64,000 bases of DNA from positions 1 to 64,000 of the forward strand of contig CAVYXQ010000012.1 of the NCBI GenBank assembly GCA_963772555.1, read 5' to 3'. The DNA is from Roseiarcus sp963772555. Its GTDB lineage: Bacteria > Pseudomonadota > Alphaproteobacteria > Rhizobiales > Beijerinckiaceae. This document shows, in pieces, positions 16,574 through 26,800 of this stretch. The translations under genes and the position numbers were made by a program. Position 1 is the stretch's first letter; every line of letters starts with the position of its first letter. Under the pieces are notes generated by a model, which was not told the origin of the DNA, made no database searches, and worked only from the letters and a program-made list of their open reading frames with translations.

Positions 16574-19500
16574 TCAGAGGGCCGCCAGGCGCGCGGCCTT
16601 CGCCTTGCGCCCGAAGCCTACGAAGCCGAGGCCTGCGAAGCCGAGCCCCATCATCACGTAGGTCGAAGGCTCCGGAACAACGCTGCCCGTAACGGTCAGC
16701 GTGATCGGCGAGAGGTTCGAAGTCTCCGAGCGGCGTGTCGTAGCTCGTCGGCGCGAACGTGATGATCTCCTCGTAGGTCCCGGCCGGTCCTCCGCTCAAG
16801 TCGTACGCGACGGTTTGATCGACCGCGTCGCCAGCGGCGATCCCCGAGAAGTCGCCGAAGCCTGTGAGATCGAAGGCCTTGCCGCTCACGACCTGCGTGG
16901 TGAACGAGCCGTCGAGCAGGTCAGTGAATAACCCCGACGGGTCGTCGGCGTAGAGCTGGTTCAGGATCTCCAGGTCGGCGGTCGTCATGACGCCGTTTTT
17001 CAGGGTCCCGAGGTCGAGCGTGTAGGCGTCGCCGCTTCCGGAGAAGGTCCCCGCGCCGCTCGTCTCCGACCACACCGGATCGGCGTAGTGGTAGGCCGCG
17101 CCGGTCACGGCGATCGTCTGGGTCCCGACGTTGGCGAAGTTGCTGACGACGGCGATCGACTGGCCGCTGAGCGCCCCAGCGTGGGTGGCGCTGAAGTTCA
17201 CCGTATAACTGCCGGTGCTGCTTCCGCTGGCGATCGGGCCGAAATTGCCGGCGGTCACGCCGCTGAGCCGGCCATCGGTGAGTCCGGTCGTCTGGACCGC
17301 GCCGCGCAGCGACGGGTCGTTCTTGCCGGTGTTCATGATGGCGAAGCTCTGCAAGGTGGAGTCCCCGACGTGGACAGCCCCAAGCGCGAGCGTCGGCGCG
17401 GCCGTCGCCCCGTTCGACACGGCCGAGCCGGTGATCGTCTGGAACGGACCGGTTCCCGCCGCGTCGATCACGGTATTGCCGCTCACGCCCGCGGTCGGGT
17501 TGAAGCTGTTGCCCGAGCCCCAGTTGGCGTTGGTGTAGTCGGTGCTGACGGTGACTTTGAACTGGCCCGCGGCGGTGCCGCCGGTTCCGCTGGTGTTGGT
17601 GAGCGAGCCGCCGTTCAGGTTCAACGTGCCGACGGTCATCGTCGCCGGGCCGTTGTAGTCGTTCACCGTCCCGCCGGTGTTGATCGTCACATTGCGCGAG
17701 TCGACACTCGCGCCTACGGTCCCGCCTCCCTTGTCCAGATTCAACTGCGAGTTCGACCTCGAGGGTGGCTGCGGTGCCGGTGGAGAAGGCGACGTTGCTG
17801 AGCGTGTTCGTCCCGCTCGCCACCTTGTACAGGCCCGACGTCGTGGTGCTGGACGTGTTCATGGCCACTGGATTGGCGGAGCCAGTTCCATTTGTGAGGT
17901 TCATCCCGTCGAATTGAACCGTGCCTCCGGCGTTGGTCATGCTCGACTGAACGAGGATGCTGACGTTGCCCTTCATGTCCAAGGTGGCGCCGCTCGACGC
18001 AGTGAGAGTCATGCCCGAGTTGTTCGCGAGCCCGAGCTGGATGCCGGCGCCGGTCCCGCCGTCGACCGTCAGGGTCTGGCCAGATCCCGACGCTACAACG
18101 GAACCGCCGGAAGTTGCGAAGTCCACGTTGCCGGAAATCAAGCCGTAGCCGCTGATCGGGGCGGCGATCTTGAAGAGGCCCGCATTCGTGTTGCCGGTCC
18201 CGCTGGTGTTGGTGATCGAGCCGCCGTCCAGGGTTATGCTGCCGCCGCCGCCCTGGCTGACGCTGTTGTTGTAGTCGTTCAACACACCGCCGGCGCCGAT
18301 TATGAAGGGCGCGGCTCCACTTGACACGGTGCTCAGTGATGTCGACGTCGTGTTCGTTGTGGCGCCCGTTCCCAGGTTGAGCGTGTGCGCGCCGTTCGAG
18401 CCGCCGATGTTGAACGTATCGTATTGATTCCAGGTGATCGTTCCCGACAGCGCGCTGTCGCCTGTGACGTTCAGCTGGACGCCGCCGGTGTTCAGGCTCG
18501 CGCCGTTGATCGTGGCGTTGTTGAGATTGTACTTGCCGCCGGATCCGCTGATCCCGATGCTGTTCAGCGTGACGCCGTTGCCGGCGCCGTTGCCGAAGTT
18601 GAAGGAGCCGGTCGACGAGGTCGAGGTGAACGAGCCCCCGTCCGTTGCGCCGCCGTCAAGCGTGATAGCCTTGCCCGCGGTATTGGCGCTCCAGGTAGCC
18701 CCGGCGACCGACACGGCGACCTCGCCGTAGCCGCTGATTGCGCCGCCGGTCGAGGTAATCGCGCCTGTGCCGGTGAGGGACCCGCCAGCCAGGGTGACGA
18801 TGCCTTTCGTCGTGCTGGCGGCCAGCGCCATGTTCCCGTTGAGGGTGACAGCGTTCGCGCCGACGGCCAGAGTGCCAGCTGTGGTGCTAGTGCCAATGGT
18901 CACCAGCGCCGGGCTGGCGCTGCCGATGGTCAAGCTGCCGCCGGTTCCGACGCCCACGGTGCCCGTGAAGGCTTCGGTTCCCGTCTGGGCGCCGTTCAAA
19001 GCCATCGTTCCGCCGGTGGCGGTCACGCCGCCGCTATACGTCCCCGGACCGGAGATTGAGCCGTAGCCGGAGATCGCGTCGGATATAGTGAATGCGCCGG
19101 TGCTTGTGCCCGTGTTGGTAATCGCGCCGCCTTGCATGGACACCGTGCCGCCGCCGACGGTGGTCGCGGCCGTGCCGGTGCTGTTGTTGTTCAGCGTGCC
19201 GCCGGAGCCGATGACAAAGGCAGTCGTCGTAGACGCGGCCGAACTGACGGTCGCGCCCGACAGATTAAGTGTGTGGGCGCCCAGCGTGCTGCCCCCGACA
19301 TTGTAAGTGTACGAATCCCCGGATGACGCGGCGATTGCGCCTGAGAGCGTGCTGTCGGCGGTCACGTTGAACATCGCGCCGCTATTGCCCTGCGTCAGGC
19401 CGCTGATTGTCGCGCCGTTCAGATCGTACACGCCGCTCGTCCCGGCGGTGGTGATGCCGCTCAGCGTGACGCCGCTGTTGAAGCTGAAGCCGTCGCCCGT

Positions 19501-20097
19501 CGACGACGAGGTCGTGAAGGTGCCGCCAGTGTAGGTGTTGGCGCCGCTGAGGTTCAGGAATCCGTTCAAGGAATCGGCGCTCCACGCGGCCGCGCCGCTT
19601 TCCTTCGCGGAAAATGTCCCGAAGCCGTCGATCGTGCCGGTGGAGCTCACCGTTCCTGCGCCGGTGATCGTGCCGCCGCCCAGCGTGGTCGTGTTTGTCC
19701 CCATCGTGAGGGTGAAGCCGCTGTTGATCGTCAGCACGTTAGCTTGGCCAGTCGGAGTTCCGACGTACAGCGATCCCCCTGATCCGCTCAGGTTGGCGTT
19801 GGTGTTGCTGGTGATCGTGGGCTGGTTCGAGGTAGGCGAATTGTTGATGGTGATGGCGGATGTGGTGGCAGGCGCTCCGGTGGGCGACCAGTTGCCGCTC
19901 GTCGACCAGGTGGTCAGATTGCCGGCTGTGCCGCCAACCCAGGTCTTTGGCGCCGCCAGCGCCGTTCCGGGCGCGAGCGCCAGGATGGCCGTCGCGAGGA
20001 GGACCGGGGCGACGAGCGCCGTGCTGGCGAGCAGCGACGACCGATTGGATCTGTTTTCGCGAGGAAGCGAAAGTTTCGATTGCGCGGTAGGTGTCAT
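16574..20097 (-). pseudogene. Large repetitive PEP-CTERM surface protein, broken by two frameshifts
   Basis: Secreted, probably surface-attached beta-helix protein of about 1170 aa once repaired. A long signal region (SSLLASTALVAPVLLATAIL, ending ALA) is followed by TWVGG...GNWSPTGAP and many Gly/Thr/Ser/Asn-rich repeats such as GGSITNTSGTG and GGAITNTG. A choice-of-anchor-D-like domain (LALGAVHVGDSTLQSFAIMN) comes next. The sorting tail is VVPEPSTYVMMGLGFAGLGF followed by a basic end. The first frame ends its sense at about 17755 (an extra C in GGTCGAAC) and the second at about 16725 (near GACTTCGAAC). No exosortase is in the window. An IS5 element sits 25 bp upstream of the ATG. Confidence 0.82.
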
Positions 20098-20122
20098 CGT
20101 TGAGGTTCCTGTTCGGTATTAG

Positions 20123-20956
20123 GGTGTGTACCCAATTGATTTGGGTGATTTGTCGTGATTTAAGTCCGTATGGAGGGCTTGATTCGTGGCGGACAATTTT
20201 TGGCTGACGGATGAACAATTTGCGGCGCTCGCGCCGCATCTTCCGATGGTCCACACCGGGCCGGAGCGGCAGGACGATCGACGCATCATCAGCGGGATCG
20301 TCCATCGGTTACGCGAGGGCTGTCGATGGCGGGCGCTTCCCGAAGAATACGGGCCGTATACGACGGTCTTCAACCGGTACAATCGTTGGAGCCGGCGCGG
20401 TCTGTGGCAGCGTCTGTTCGCCGCTCTCGTCGAACATGCCGATCCTCCGGCCCTCGTCATGATCGACAGTTCGGCGGTGAAGGCGCATCGCTCGGCGAGC
20501 GGCGCCCAAAAAGGGGGTCCGAAGACCAAGCCATCGGCCGCTCGCGTGGCGGCCGCACGACGAAAATCCATGCCCTCGTCGATGCAGAAGGCAGGCCGCG
20601 CGCCTTCCTGCTGACCGGCGGAAACGTCGCCGACATCAAAGGCGCTGCGCCTCTGCTCGCCTCGATCGGCCCGAGCAAACACACCATCGCCGACAAGGGC
20701 TACGACGCCGATCACTTGCGCTCCTTCCTCGATGAGCGCGGCACGGAACCGGTCATCCCCAACAAGTCCCATCGTAAGCGCCGCTTTCCCTTTGACGCCG
20801 AACTCTACCGTCTCCGCAACGTCATCGAGCGCACCTTCTGCCGCTTGAAGGACTTTCGCGCCATCGCGACCCGATACGACAAAACCGCCCGCAACTTCCT
20901 CGCCGGCCTCTGCCTGATCGCCGCGCTCTGCTATTGGATCAATTGAGTCCACACCC
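20123..20956 (+). mobile_element. IS5 family insertion sequence, complete
   Basis: 834 bp bounded by GGTGTG...CACACCC inverted ends that continue imperfectly to about 23 bp (including CAATTGAT), and flanked by TAG on both sides (20120-20122 and 20957-20959). The ends and YTAG target fit IS5/IS1031-type elements. It lies directly upstream of the PEP-CTERM gene and points away from it. Confidence 0.85.
20186..20946 (+). CDS. IS5 family transposase, expressed by -1 frameshift
   Basis: DDE transposase in two overlapping frames. The first frame (GTG 20186, GGAGGG upstream) contains WLTDEQFAALAPHLP, RRIISGIVHRLREGCRWRAL and the catalytic Asp in VMIDSSAVKAHRSASG. At the A5G5 run near 20509-20518 a -1 shift leads into GRSRGGRTTKIHALVD, the second Asp in HTIADKGYDADHLR and the final Glu in RNVIERTFCRLKDFRA, ending at 20946. 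A programmed -1 frameshift at such a run is common in this group, so the element is likely functional. Confidence 0.9.
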
Positions 20957-21113
20957 TAGGATCGTGTTGACTTGAAATTCACCTGAGGAGGTCTTCGGAC
21001 CCGCCCGCCTGAATTTTTGGCGAAGGGCGTGCGACGAGCCTCGCGTCGGGTTGAAGCTTGTTCAGAGGCGGAACGTGGGGCTCGCCTCGGCGGTCGGCCG
21101 CCAAGGGCGCCGC

Positions 21114-21206
21114 TCAAAGCGTGGCCATGAGGGCCGTGGACGCGGCGACGCCGGCAAGAGCCGAATTAGCCGAATTATTCATAAGTGTCTGACGTAGTTG
21201 CATCAT
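21114..21206 (-). CDS. Possible 30-aa small ORF
   Basis: ATG-ATG start preceded by GGGGGAAGCGCC, encoding MMQLRQTLMNNSANSALAG and a short Ala-rich tail. It is the only ORF-like signal in the 575-bp gap between the IS5 element and the VOC gene. No relative is recognised and length gives little statistical support. Confidence 0.25.
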   Translation of the reverse strand: MMQLRQTLMNNSANSALAGVAASTALMATL

Positions 21207-21254
21207 GGCGCTTCCCCCAGAGTAAACCATGAGACGAGCTCGGCGTGGGATTGA

Positions 21255-21293
21255 GGTAACTGCGTCGCCGCCCCCGGTGTGACCGCAGTTAAC
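21255..21293. other. Stem-loop in the region upstream of the VOC gene
   Basis: GGTAACTGCG (21255-21264) and CGCAGTTAAC (21284-21293) pair in nine of ten positions around a 19-nt loop. It lies about 240 bp before the VOC start and could be an operator or the end of an upstream transcript. The 20960-21534 gap holds no other clear feature. Confidence 0.4.
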
Positions 21294-21534
21294 ATATACA
21301 CGCTAGGTCACGCCGATCAACCGATGCCGGTTGAGTCAGGTTGCGCTATATTGTCGCGGAAGTGACTCTACGTCATAAAGGGTTGTATAACATTCTGACA
21401 GTGTTGTAGTGGCTAGGAATTGTACCGAGACAACGAGGGCCGAGCAGCGCGCGGTTCGCGACGCGTTGCCTGTCGCGCTTGCGTCCCGGGCTGGCTCTAC
21501 CCACCTGATTTCGGGGTGGGCTGAGGAGGATGCA

Positions 21535-21993
21535 GTGACTGAATCGACAAGGGCGCGCGCCGTCGGCCTCAACCATATCGCCTTGGAGGTCGGGGACATC
21601 GAAGAAGCGCTGGCGTTCTACGGCCGTCTCTTCGCCTTCGATCTGCGCGGCAAGAACGACGCCATGGCCTTCATCGATCTGGGCGACCAGTTCATCGCCC
21701 TGCAGAAGGGCCGCAGGCAAGCGGCGGACGACGGCCGCCATTTCGGCCTCGTGGTCGATGACAAGGAGGCGGCGCGGAAGGCGCTCGAGGCGGCGGGAGT
21801 CGCGCTGACCGATGGACCCTTCCTTGATTTTCGCGATCCCTGGGGCAACCGCGTCGAGATCGTCGGCTACGACAACATCCAGTTCACCAAGGCGCCCAAC
21901 GTGCTGCGCGGGATGGGCCTCACCCGGCTCGCCAAGAACGAGCGCGCCAGGAACGAACTGGCCGAGAAGGACATGGCGCTCGCGCAAGACTGA
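21535..21993 (+). CDS. VOC family protein (glyoxalase/bleomycin-resistance fold)
   Basis: Small cytoplasmic VOC protein of about 152 aa. It begins VGLNHIALEVGDIEEALAFY (metal-ligand His and the first beta-alpha unit) and continues with DGRHFGLVVDD and DPWGNRVEIVGY (Glu ligand). GTG 21535 is chosen because GGAGGATGCA lies directly before it; the frame is open to 21409. The family includes glyoxalases, dioxygenases and resistance proteins, so the substrate cannot be read from sequence. A C-terminal Arg/Glu-rich helix extends past the fold. Confidence 0.82.
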   Translation: MTESTRARAVGLNHIALEVGDIEEALAFYGRLFAFDLRGKNDAMAFIDLGDQFIALQKGRRQAADDGRHFGLVVDDKEAARKALEAAGVALTDGPFLDFRDPWGNRVEIVGYDNIQFTKAPNVLRGMGLTRLAKNERARNELAEKDMALAQD

Positions 21994-22072
21994 TGCGCAA
22001 CCCCTTCTCCCTCAGGGAGAAATCGGAACAAGTTCGGCCGTCTGCTGACCCTCGCTGACGCCGACTCGATCA

Positions 22073-22717
22073 TCACGCCGAACCCGCGCGCAAGAACATG
22101 CCGATCTGGACCAGGGCGGCGACAAGGGCCATCGCCAGCCCAACCCAGATCCGCGGACCGGCGAAGGTCATGATCATCGGACGGGTGGGGAAGTTGAACG
22201 TCTGCGGCATGGCCGCGCGCTTGAAGGCGTGGGCGCCGCCAAATCTCGGGTCACACACCAGATGCGCAAGGTCGCGGCGGCTGCGGTAACGCACGTAGCC
22301 CATCATCGACCAATCCGGGCGCTCCTGAAGACCCCAGGTGTCGAGCATGCCGCCAATCCGGCGCGCCGCCAGCGCCGGATGCCCGCCGCGGGCAAAAAGC
22401 GCCGGCAGGAACATGCGGGTGTAGCCTTCCAGCACCGTTCGCGCCGGCTTCATCTCTCCGGTAACGGGATCGGCGACCTCGGCGTCGGCCAGGCGAATGA
22501 TGTTGAACATGAAGAATTCCCGACCGTCGTCCTCTTCCAGAAAGCGGCGGATCGCCAGCAATTCATCGGGGTCGCTCCGGCCGGCGCCGCTGGCGATCAT
22601 GCGCGCTATCAGCGCATCGGCCTCGGCCCGGGAGAGCGGCCCGCGCCAATTGACGTACCAGCCGAGAAAGATCGCGTAACCGATCAGGGCGACGCCCCAG
22701 ACCCAGAAGCTCGTCAT
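22073..22717 (-). CDS. Membrane-anchored hypothetical protein with two terminal TM helices
   Basis: About 214 aa. An N-terminal helix (FWVWGVALIGYAIFLGWYV) and a C-terminal helix (IWVGLAMALVAALVQIGMFL) flank a central soluble domain. That domain includes EFFMFNIIRLADA and MMGYVRYRSRRDLAHLV, which vaguely recalls a dimeric alpha-beta barrel. ATG 22717 has GGAGGGCGCCA upstream and is preferred over 22744. No known family is assigned. It is convergent with the VOC gene and isolated. Confidence 0.65.
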   Translation of the reverse strand: MTSFWVWGVALIGYAIFLGWYVNWRGPLSRAEADALIARMIASGAGRSDPDELLAIRRFLEEDDGREFFMFNIIRLADAEVADPVTGEMKPARTVLEGYTRMFLPALFARGGHPALAARRIGGMLDTWGLQERPDWSMMGYVRYRSRRDLAHLVCDPRFGGAHAFKRAAMPQTFNFPTRPMIMTFAGPRIWVGLAMALVAALVQIGMFLRAGSA

Positions 22718-22799
22718 TGGCGCCCTCCAGAAACGCTCGACCACAACGGATTGGGAGGCGAGGATCCCAACCGGCTAGTTCTATAAAACACAAAAATCG

Positions 22800-22828
22800 T
22801 TGACAATATTTCTAATTTATGATAGAGT
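22800..22828 (+). promoter_or_regulatory. Sigma70-type promoter upstream of the HbpS-like gene
   Basis: TTGACA (22800-22805), a 17-bp AT-rich spacer and TAGAGT (22823-22828). It is the strongest promoter-like sequence seen in the window and lies in an unusually AT-rich patch. It would drive the small ORF at 23113 and the heme-binding gene at 23430, reading through the MITE. Confidence 0.6.
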
Positions 22829-22958
22829 GTCTTCTTCTTCCACCCGCCGCCGCTCGAGGCCCGATACCGGTGACCAAAAGTCTTATCGCCCGGACGGGCA
22901 TCTGCAGCTGCGGTCCGGCGACCCGCGTGGCCGCGGCCGGGAAAAAGCGACAGATTTT

Positions 22959-23034
22959 GGTAACTGGGGCAAATTTCGGGGTAGCGCTCCCGCCATGACG
23001 ACTGCGCCGTTGCCCATGGATTTGCCCCAGTTAC
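22959..23034. mobile_element. 76-bp MITE with IS66-type terminal repeats
   Basis: The inverted ends GTAACTGGGGCAAAT match the IS66 element ends in this window (GTAACCGGGGCAAATT) with one change. The unit is flanked by the 8-bp direct repeat CAGATTTT (22951-22958 and 23035-23042), the target-duplication size of IS66. It has no coding capacity, so it would need a transposase in trans. It sits in the leader between a promoter and the HbpS-like gene. Confidence 0.8.
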
Positions 23035-23112
23035 CAGATTTTAGGCCTGGCCGCCTGATTCTGTTTTTAGGAATCCGAAGGTTTGCACGCCGTGCAGGAA
23101 GGGGAGAAATCC

Positions 23113-23325
23113 ATGGTCGACACTCTGGAACGCGCCGCTGGCGCGCCGCCGCAGCTGGTGAAGCAGCGCCCGCGACGCCTCGCGAGCGAGTTGGCTCCAG
23201 GCTCTGAATGGCGCGGGCCGCATTTCGCCCGTCTGGACGCCTGGTTCGCGCGGCGGGCGCGAATCCTGGCGGAGCTCGCCGGCGGATCGGCGCCGCGGCC
23301 GACGCCCGGCGGTCGCCGGTCGTAG
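23113..23325 (+). CDS. Small basic hypothetical protein (70 aa)
   Basis: ATG 23113 follows GGGGAGAAATCC, a good Shine-Dalgarno. The protein is Arg- and Ala-rich, with a plausible helix RLDAWFARRARILAELAG, and codon use is like its neighbours. It lies just after the MITE and 104 bp before the HbpS-like gene on the same strand. No family is recognised. Confidence 0.4.
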   Translation: MVDTLERAAGAPPQLVKQRPRRLASELAPGSEWRGPHFARLDAWFARRARILAELAGGSAPRPTPGGRRS

Positions 23326-23429
23326 AGGCACGGGCCGAGTTGACGCCTCGCCGGCGGCGGACCATCTTCGGCTGCGCCGGGAAGCGCGGCTTAGCGCCAG
23401 CGGCGATATCGTTCGAGGGAGGCAAACGC

Positions 23430-23855
23430 ATGACGATCGTCAAGCACAGCATCGACGCCGCCGCCGCGGAAAAGGCCGTCGCCGCCATTGCGAAAAAGGC
23501 GGACGAGATGAAGCTCAAGATGTGCATCGCCGTCGCCGACGAGGGCGGCGATCTCAAAGCCTTCCTGCGCATGGACGGCGCGCCGAAACTGTCGATCCAG
23601 ATCTCGCAGGACAAGGCCTATACCGCCGCCGGCTATTCCATGCCGACCCACGCCTGGTTCGAATTCATCAAGAACGATCCGCCGCTCCTGCACGGCATCA
23701 CCCACACGCCGCGGCTCGTCGTCTTCGGCGGCGGATATCCGATCATGCTGAAAGGCGAGATGGTCGGCGCGATCGGCGTCAGCGGCGGCCATTACTCGCA
23801 GGACATGGAATGCGCCAAGGCCGGGCTCGAGGCGCTCGGCGCCGACCCGTCCTGA
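23430..23855 (+). CDS. GlcG/HbpS family heme-binding-like protein
   Basis: 141-aa protein of the GlcG/HbpS family (PF03928), which binds heme or small cofactors; no signal peptide is seen here. Typical segments are CIAVADEGGDLKAFLRMDGA, KAYTAAGYSMPTH and GGGYPIMLKGEMVGAIGVSG. ATG 23430 has GGGAGGCAAACGC upstream. Downstream it converges on the RND pump gene, 16 bp away. The functional label in the family is loose; many members sit beside glycolate or redox genes. Confidence 0.85.
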   Translation: MTIVKHSIDAAAAEKAVAAIAKKADEMKLKMCIAVADEGGDLKAFLRMDGAPKLSIQISQDKAYTAAGYSMPTHAWFEFIKNDPPLLHGITHTPRLVVFGGGYPIMLKGEMVGAIGVSGGHYSQDMECAKAGLEALGADPS

Positions 23856-23870
23856 GCCAAGCCTCCCGGC

Positions 23871-26800
23871 TCATACGGCCTGAGCATCGCCCTCGGGCAC
23901 ATGCCCCTCGGCGCGCTCTTTGGCCATCGCTGCGGCGTGGTCGCGGGCGACAAAAGTATAGACCATCGGCGTCACGAATAGGGTGAAGAGCGTGCCGATC
24001 GCCATGCCGGCGAAGATGGTGAGGCCGATGTCGAAGCGCGAGCGGGCGCCGGCGCCGGAGGCGAGGATCAGCGGCGCCATGCCGACGACCATCGCCGCCG
24101 TCGTCATCAGGATGGGACGCAGCCGCACCGCCGCCGCCTCCTCGATCGCCTTGCGCCGCGGCACGCCGTCCCGCTCCTGCAGCCGGTTGGCGAAGTCGAC
24201 CATCAGGATGCCGTGCTTCGAGATGAGGCCGATCAGGGTGACGAGGCCGATCTGCGAATAGATGTTGATGCTGGCGAAGCCGAGGAAGCCGCCGATGTTG
24301 AGCGGCAAGAGCGCGCCGAACAGCGCCGTCGGCAGCGCGATCAGGATGATGAACGGATCGCGGAAGCTCTCGTACTGCGCCGCCAGCACGAGATAGATGA
24401 CGATGAGGGCGAAGACGAAGACATAGACCAGCGCGTTGCCTTCCTGTTCGAACTGGCGCGAGTCGCCCTGGAAATCGTAGGAATAGCCCTCGGGGAAAAT
24501 CTCCTTCGACTTCGCCTTGAGGAAGTCGAGCGCTTCGCCGAGCGTCCGCCCGGGAAACGGCACGCCTGACAGCGTCGCGGAATTGAGCTGCTGGAAGCTT
24601 GTCAGCGCGTTCGGCTGCACCTGCTCGGTCACGGTCGCCACCGCCGAGAGCGGCGCGAGCTCGCCGTTGCTGGTGCGCAGCTGGTAGCGCGTCAGCCATT
24701 CGGGCGAGAAGCGGAATTCGCGCGGCGCCTGGGGAATGACCTGATAGCTGCGCCCATAGAGATTGAAGAGGTTGACGTAGTTGCCGCCGAGCATGGTGGC
24801 GAGCGCCGTGCCGACGTCGGCCATGTTGACGCCGATGCGGTTCGCCTTGTCGGCGTCGATCTTGAACTCGTATTGCGGCGTGTCGAACTTGAGGTCGAGG
24901 TCGGTGAAGAGGAAGAGGCCGCTCTCCCGCGCCGCCTGCTGCATCTTCAGCGCGATGTCGGCGAGCGTGGCGTAGTCGCCGGTCGTGCGGATGACGAACT
25001 GCATCGGCGGCCCGCCGGTCGAACCGGGCAGCGCCGGCGGCGAGAACGCCTGGATTTGCGCGGTCGGCACGGCGAGGAATTTCGGCCGCAGCTCCGCCAG
25101 CACCTGCTTCTGGTTGCGCGTCCGCTCGTCCCAGGGCTTCAGCAGGACGCCGGCGAAGGCGTTGCGGACGCTCGGAAAGCCGTTGATGACGAAGAGATGA
25201 TCGACCTCGGGCACGTCGCGCGTCTCCTCGTAGAGCTTCTCGGTCGCCTTCTGGGTATAGTCGAGATTGGCGATCTGCGGCGCCTTGATGAGCGCGAGCA
25301 GGATGCCCTGGTCCTCCTCCGGGGCGAGCTCGCGCGGCGTCGTCAGGTACATGACGCCGGTCAGCGCCAGGATGCCGACGAGAATGAGGATCGTCAGCGC
25401 GCGGAAGTTGAGCGTGCTGTGCAGCCGTCGCCGGTAGGCGTTGCGCAGGCGCTCGAAGCTGCGGTCGATGAAGCGTCCGAACCAGCCCTGCCCCATGTCG
25501 TGGCGCAGGAGCTTCGAGCACATCATCGGCGACAGCGTGAGAGCGATGAAGCCGGAGACGATCACCGCGCCCGCCAGGGTGAAGGCGAACTCGCGAAAGA
25601 GCGCGCCGGTCACCCCGGTGACGAAGCCGATCGGCGCATAGACGGCGGCGAGCGTGATCGTCATCGCCACGACCGGCAGCGCGATTTCGTGCGCTCCGCG
25701 GATCGCCGCATCGAACGGCGTCATCCCGTCCTCGATATGGCGGTAGATGTTCTCGACCACGACGATGGCGTCGTCGACCACGAGGCCGATGCCGAGCACC
25801 AGCGCAAGCAGGGTCAGAAGGTTGATCGAATAGCCGAGCGCCAGCAGCGCGATCATCACGCCGATCAGCGACAGCGGAATGGTGACGATCGGGATGAAGG
25901 TCGAACGCAGGTTGCCGAGGAAGAGAAAGATCACGACGATGACGATCGCCGCCGCCTCGATCAGGGTCTTGGCCACCTCGTAGATCGAGGCGCGGATGAA
26001 CCTGGTCGAGTCGTAGGCGATTGTCGCCTGCAGGCCGGCGGGCAGCTGACTCTGGATGCTCGGCAAGATGGCGCGGACGCCGTCGATGACGGTGAGCGGG
26101 TTGGCTTCGGGCGTGCCGTAGACGCCGATGAACACGGCCTTCAATCCGTCGAACACGGACGAGGAATCCGAGCTTTGCGGGCCGAGCTCGATCTTCGAGA
26201 CGTCGCCGAGGCGCACCAGCGCGTCGCCGTGCGCGGCGATGACGAGCTTGCTGAAGGCTTTGGCGCTGTCGAGCGAAGTCAGCGCATTGACGCTGATCTG
26301 GGTGTAGTCGCTTTTGACCTCGCCCGCGGCGGAGGTGAAATTGTTCGCGGCCAGGGCGGTGCGAACGTCGTTGGCCGTCACGCGGAGCGAGGCCATGCGC
26401 ACAGGGTCGAGCCAGATTCGCATGGCGAACACCTGGCCGCCGAGAATTTGCGCGTTGGCGACGCCGTCCACCGTCTGCAGGCGCGGCTGGACGACGCGGG
26501 TCAGATAATCGGTGATTTGTGAGGCGTTCATGACGCTCGAATTGAACGACAGATACATGAGCGCATAGCCCTGTCCTGTCTGCTTGACGATCACCGGATC
26601 GTTGGCCTCGCGCGGCAGGAGGCCCCGCACCTGATTGACCTTGGACAGCGTGTCGGCCATCGCCCGGTCCGGGTTGGCGTCGAGCCGCAGATTGAGCGTG
26701 ACCGTCGAGACGTTCTGCTGCGAGGTCGAGACCAGGGTGTCGATGCCGTCGGCGCTCGCCACCGCCTGTTCGATCGGCGTGGTGATGAAGCCTTTGATCA

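Noticed and set aside
17088..19059. Several plus-strand ORFs opposite the PEP-CTERM gene
   Set aside because: They are complementary to Gly/Thr-rich repeats and yield Val/Pro/Ala-rich frames without motifs.
22829..23112. ORF covering the MITE region
   Set aside because: Frames across this leader are short and Arg-rich and cross the inverted repeats of the MITE; no RBS supports them except for the 23113 ORF.
24873..26522. 549-residue ORF opposite the RND permease
   Set aside because: Antisense shadow with Asp/Arg/Glu/His-rich low-complexity composition and no RBS.
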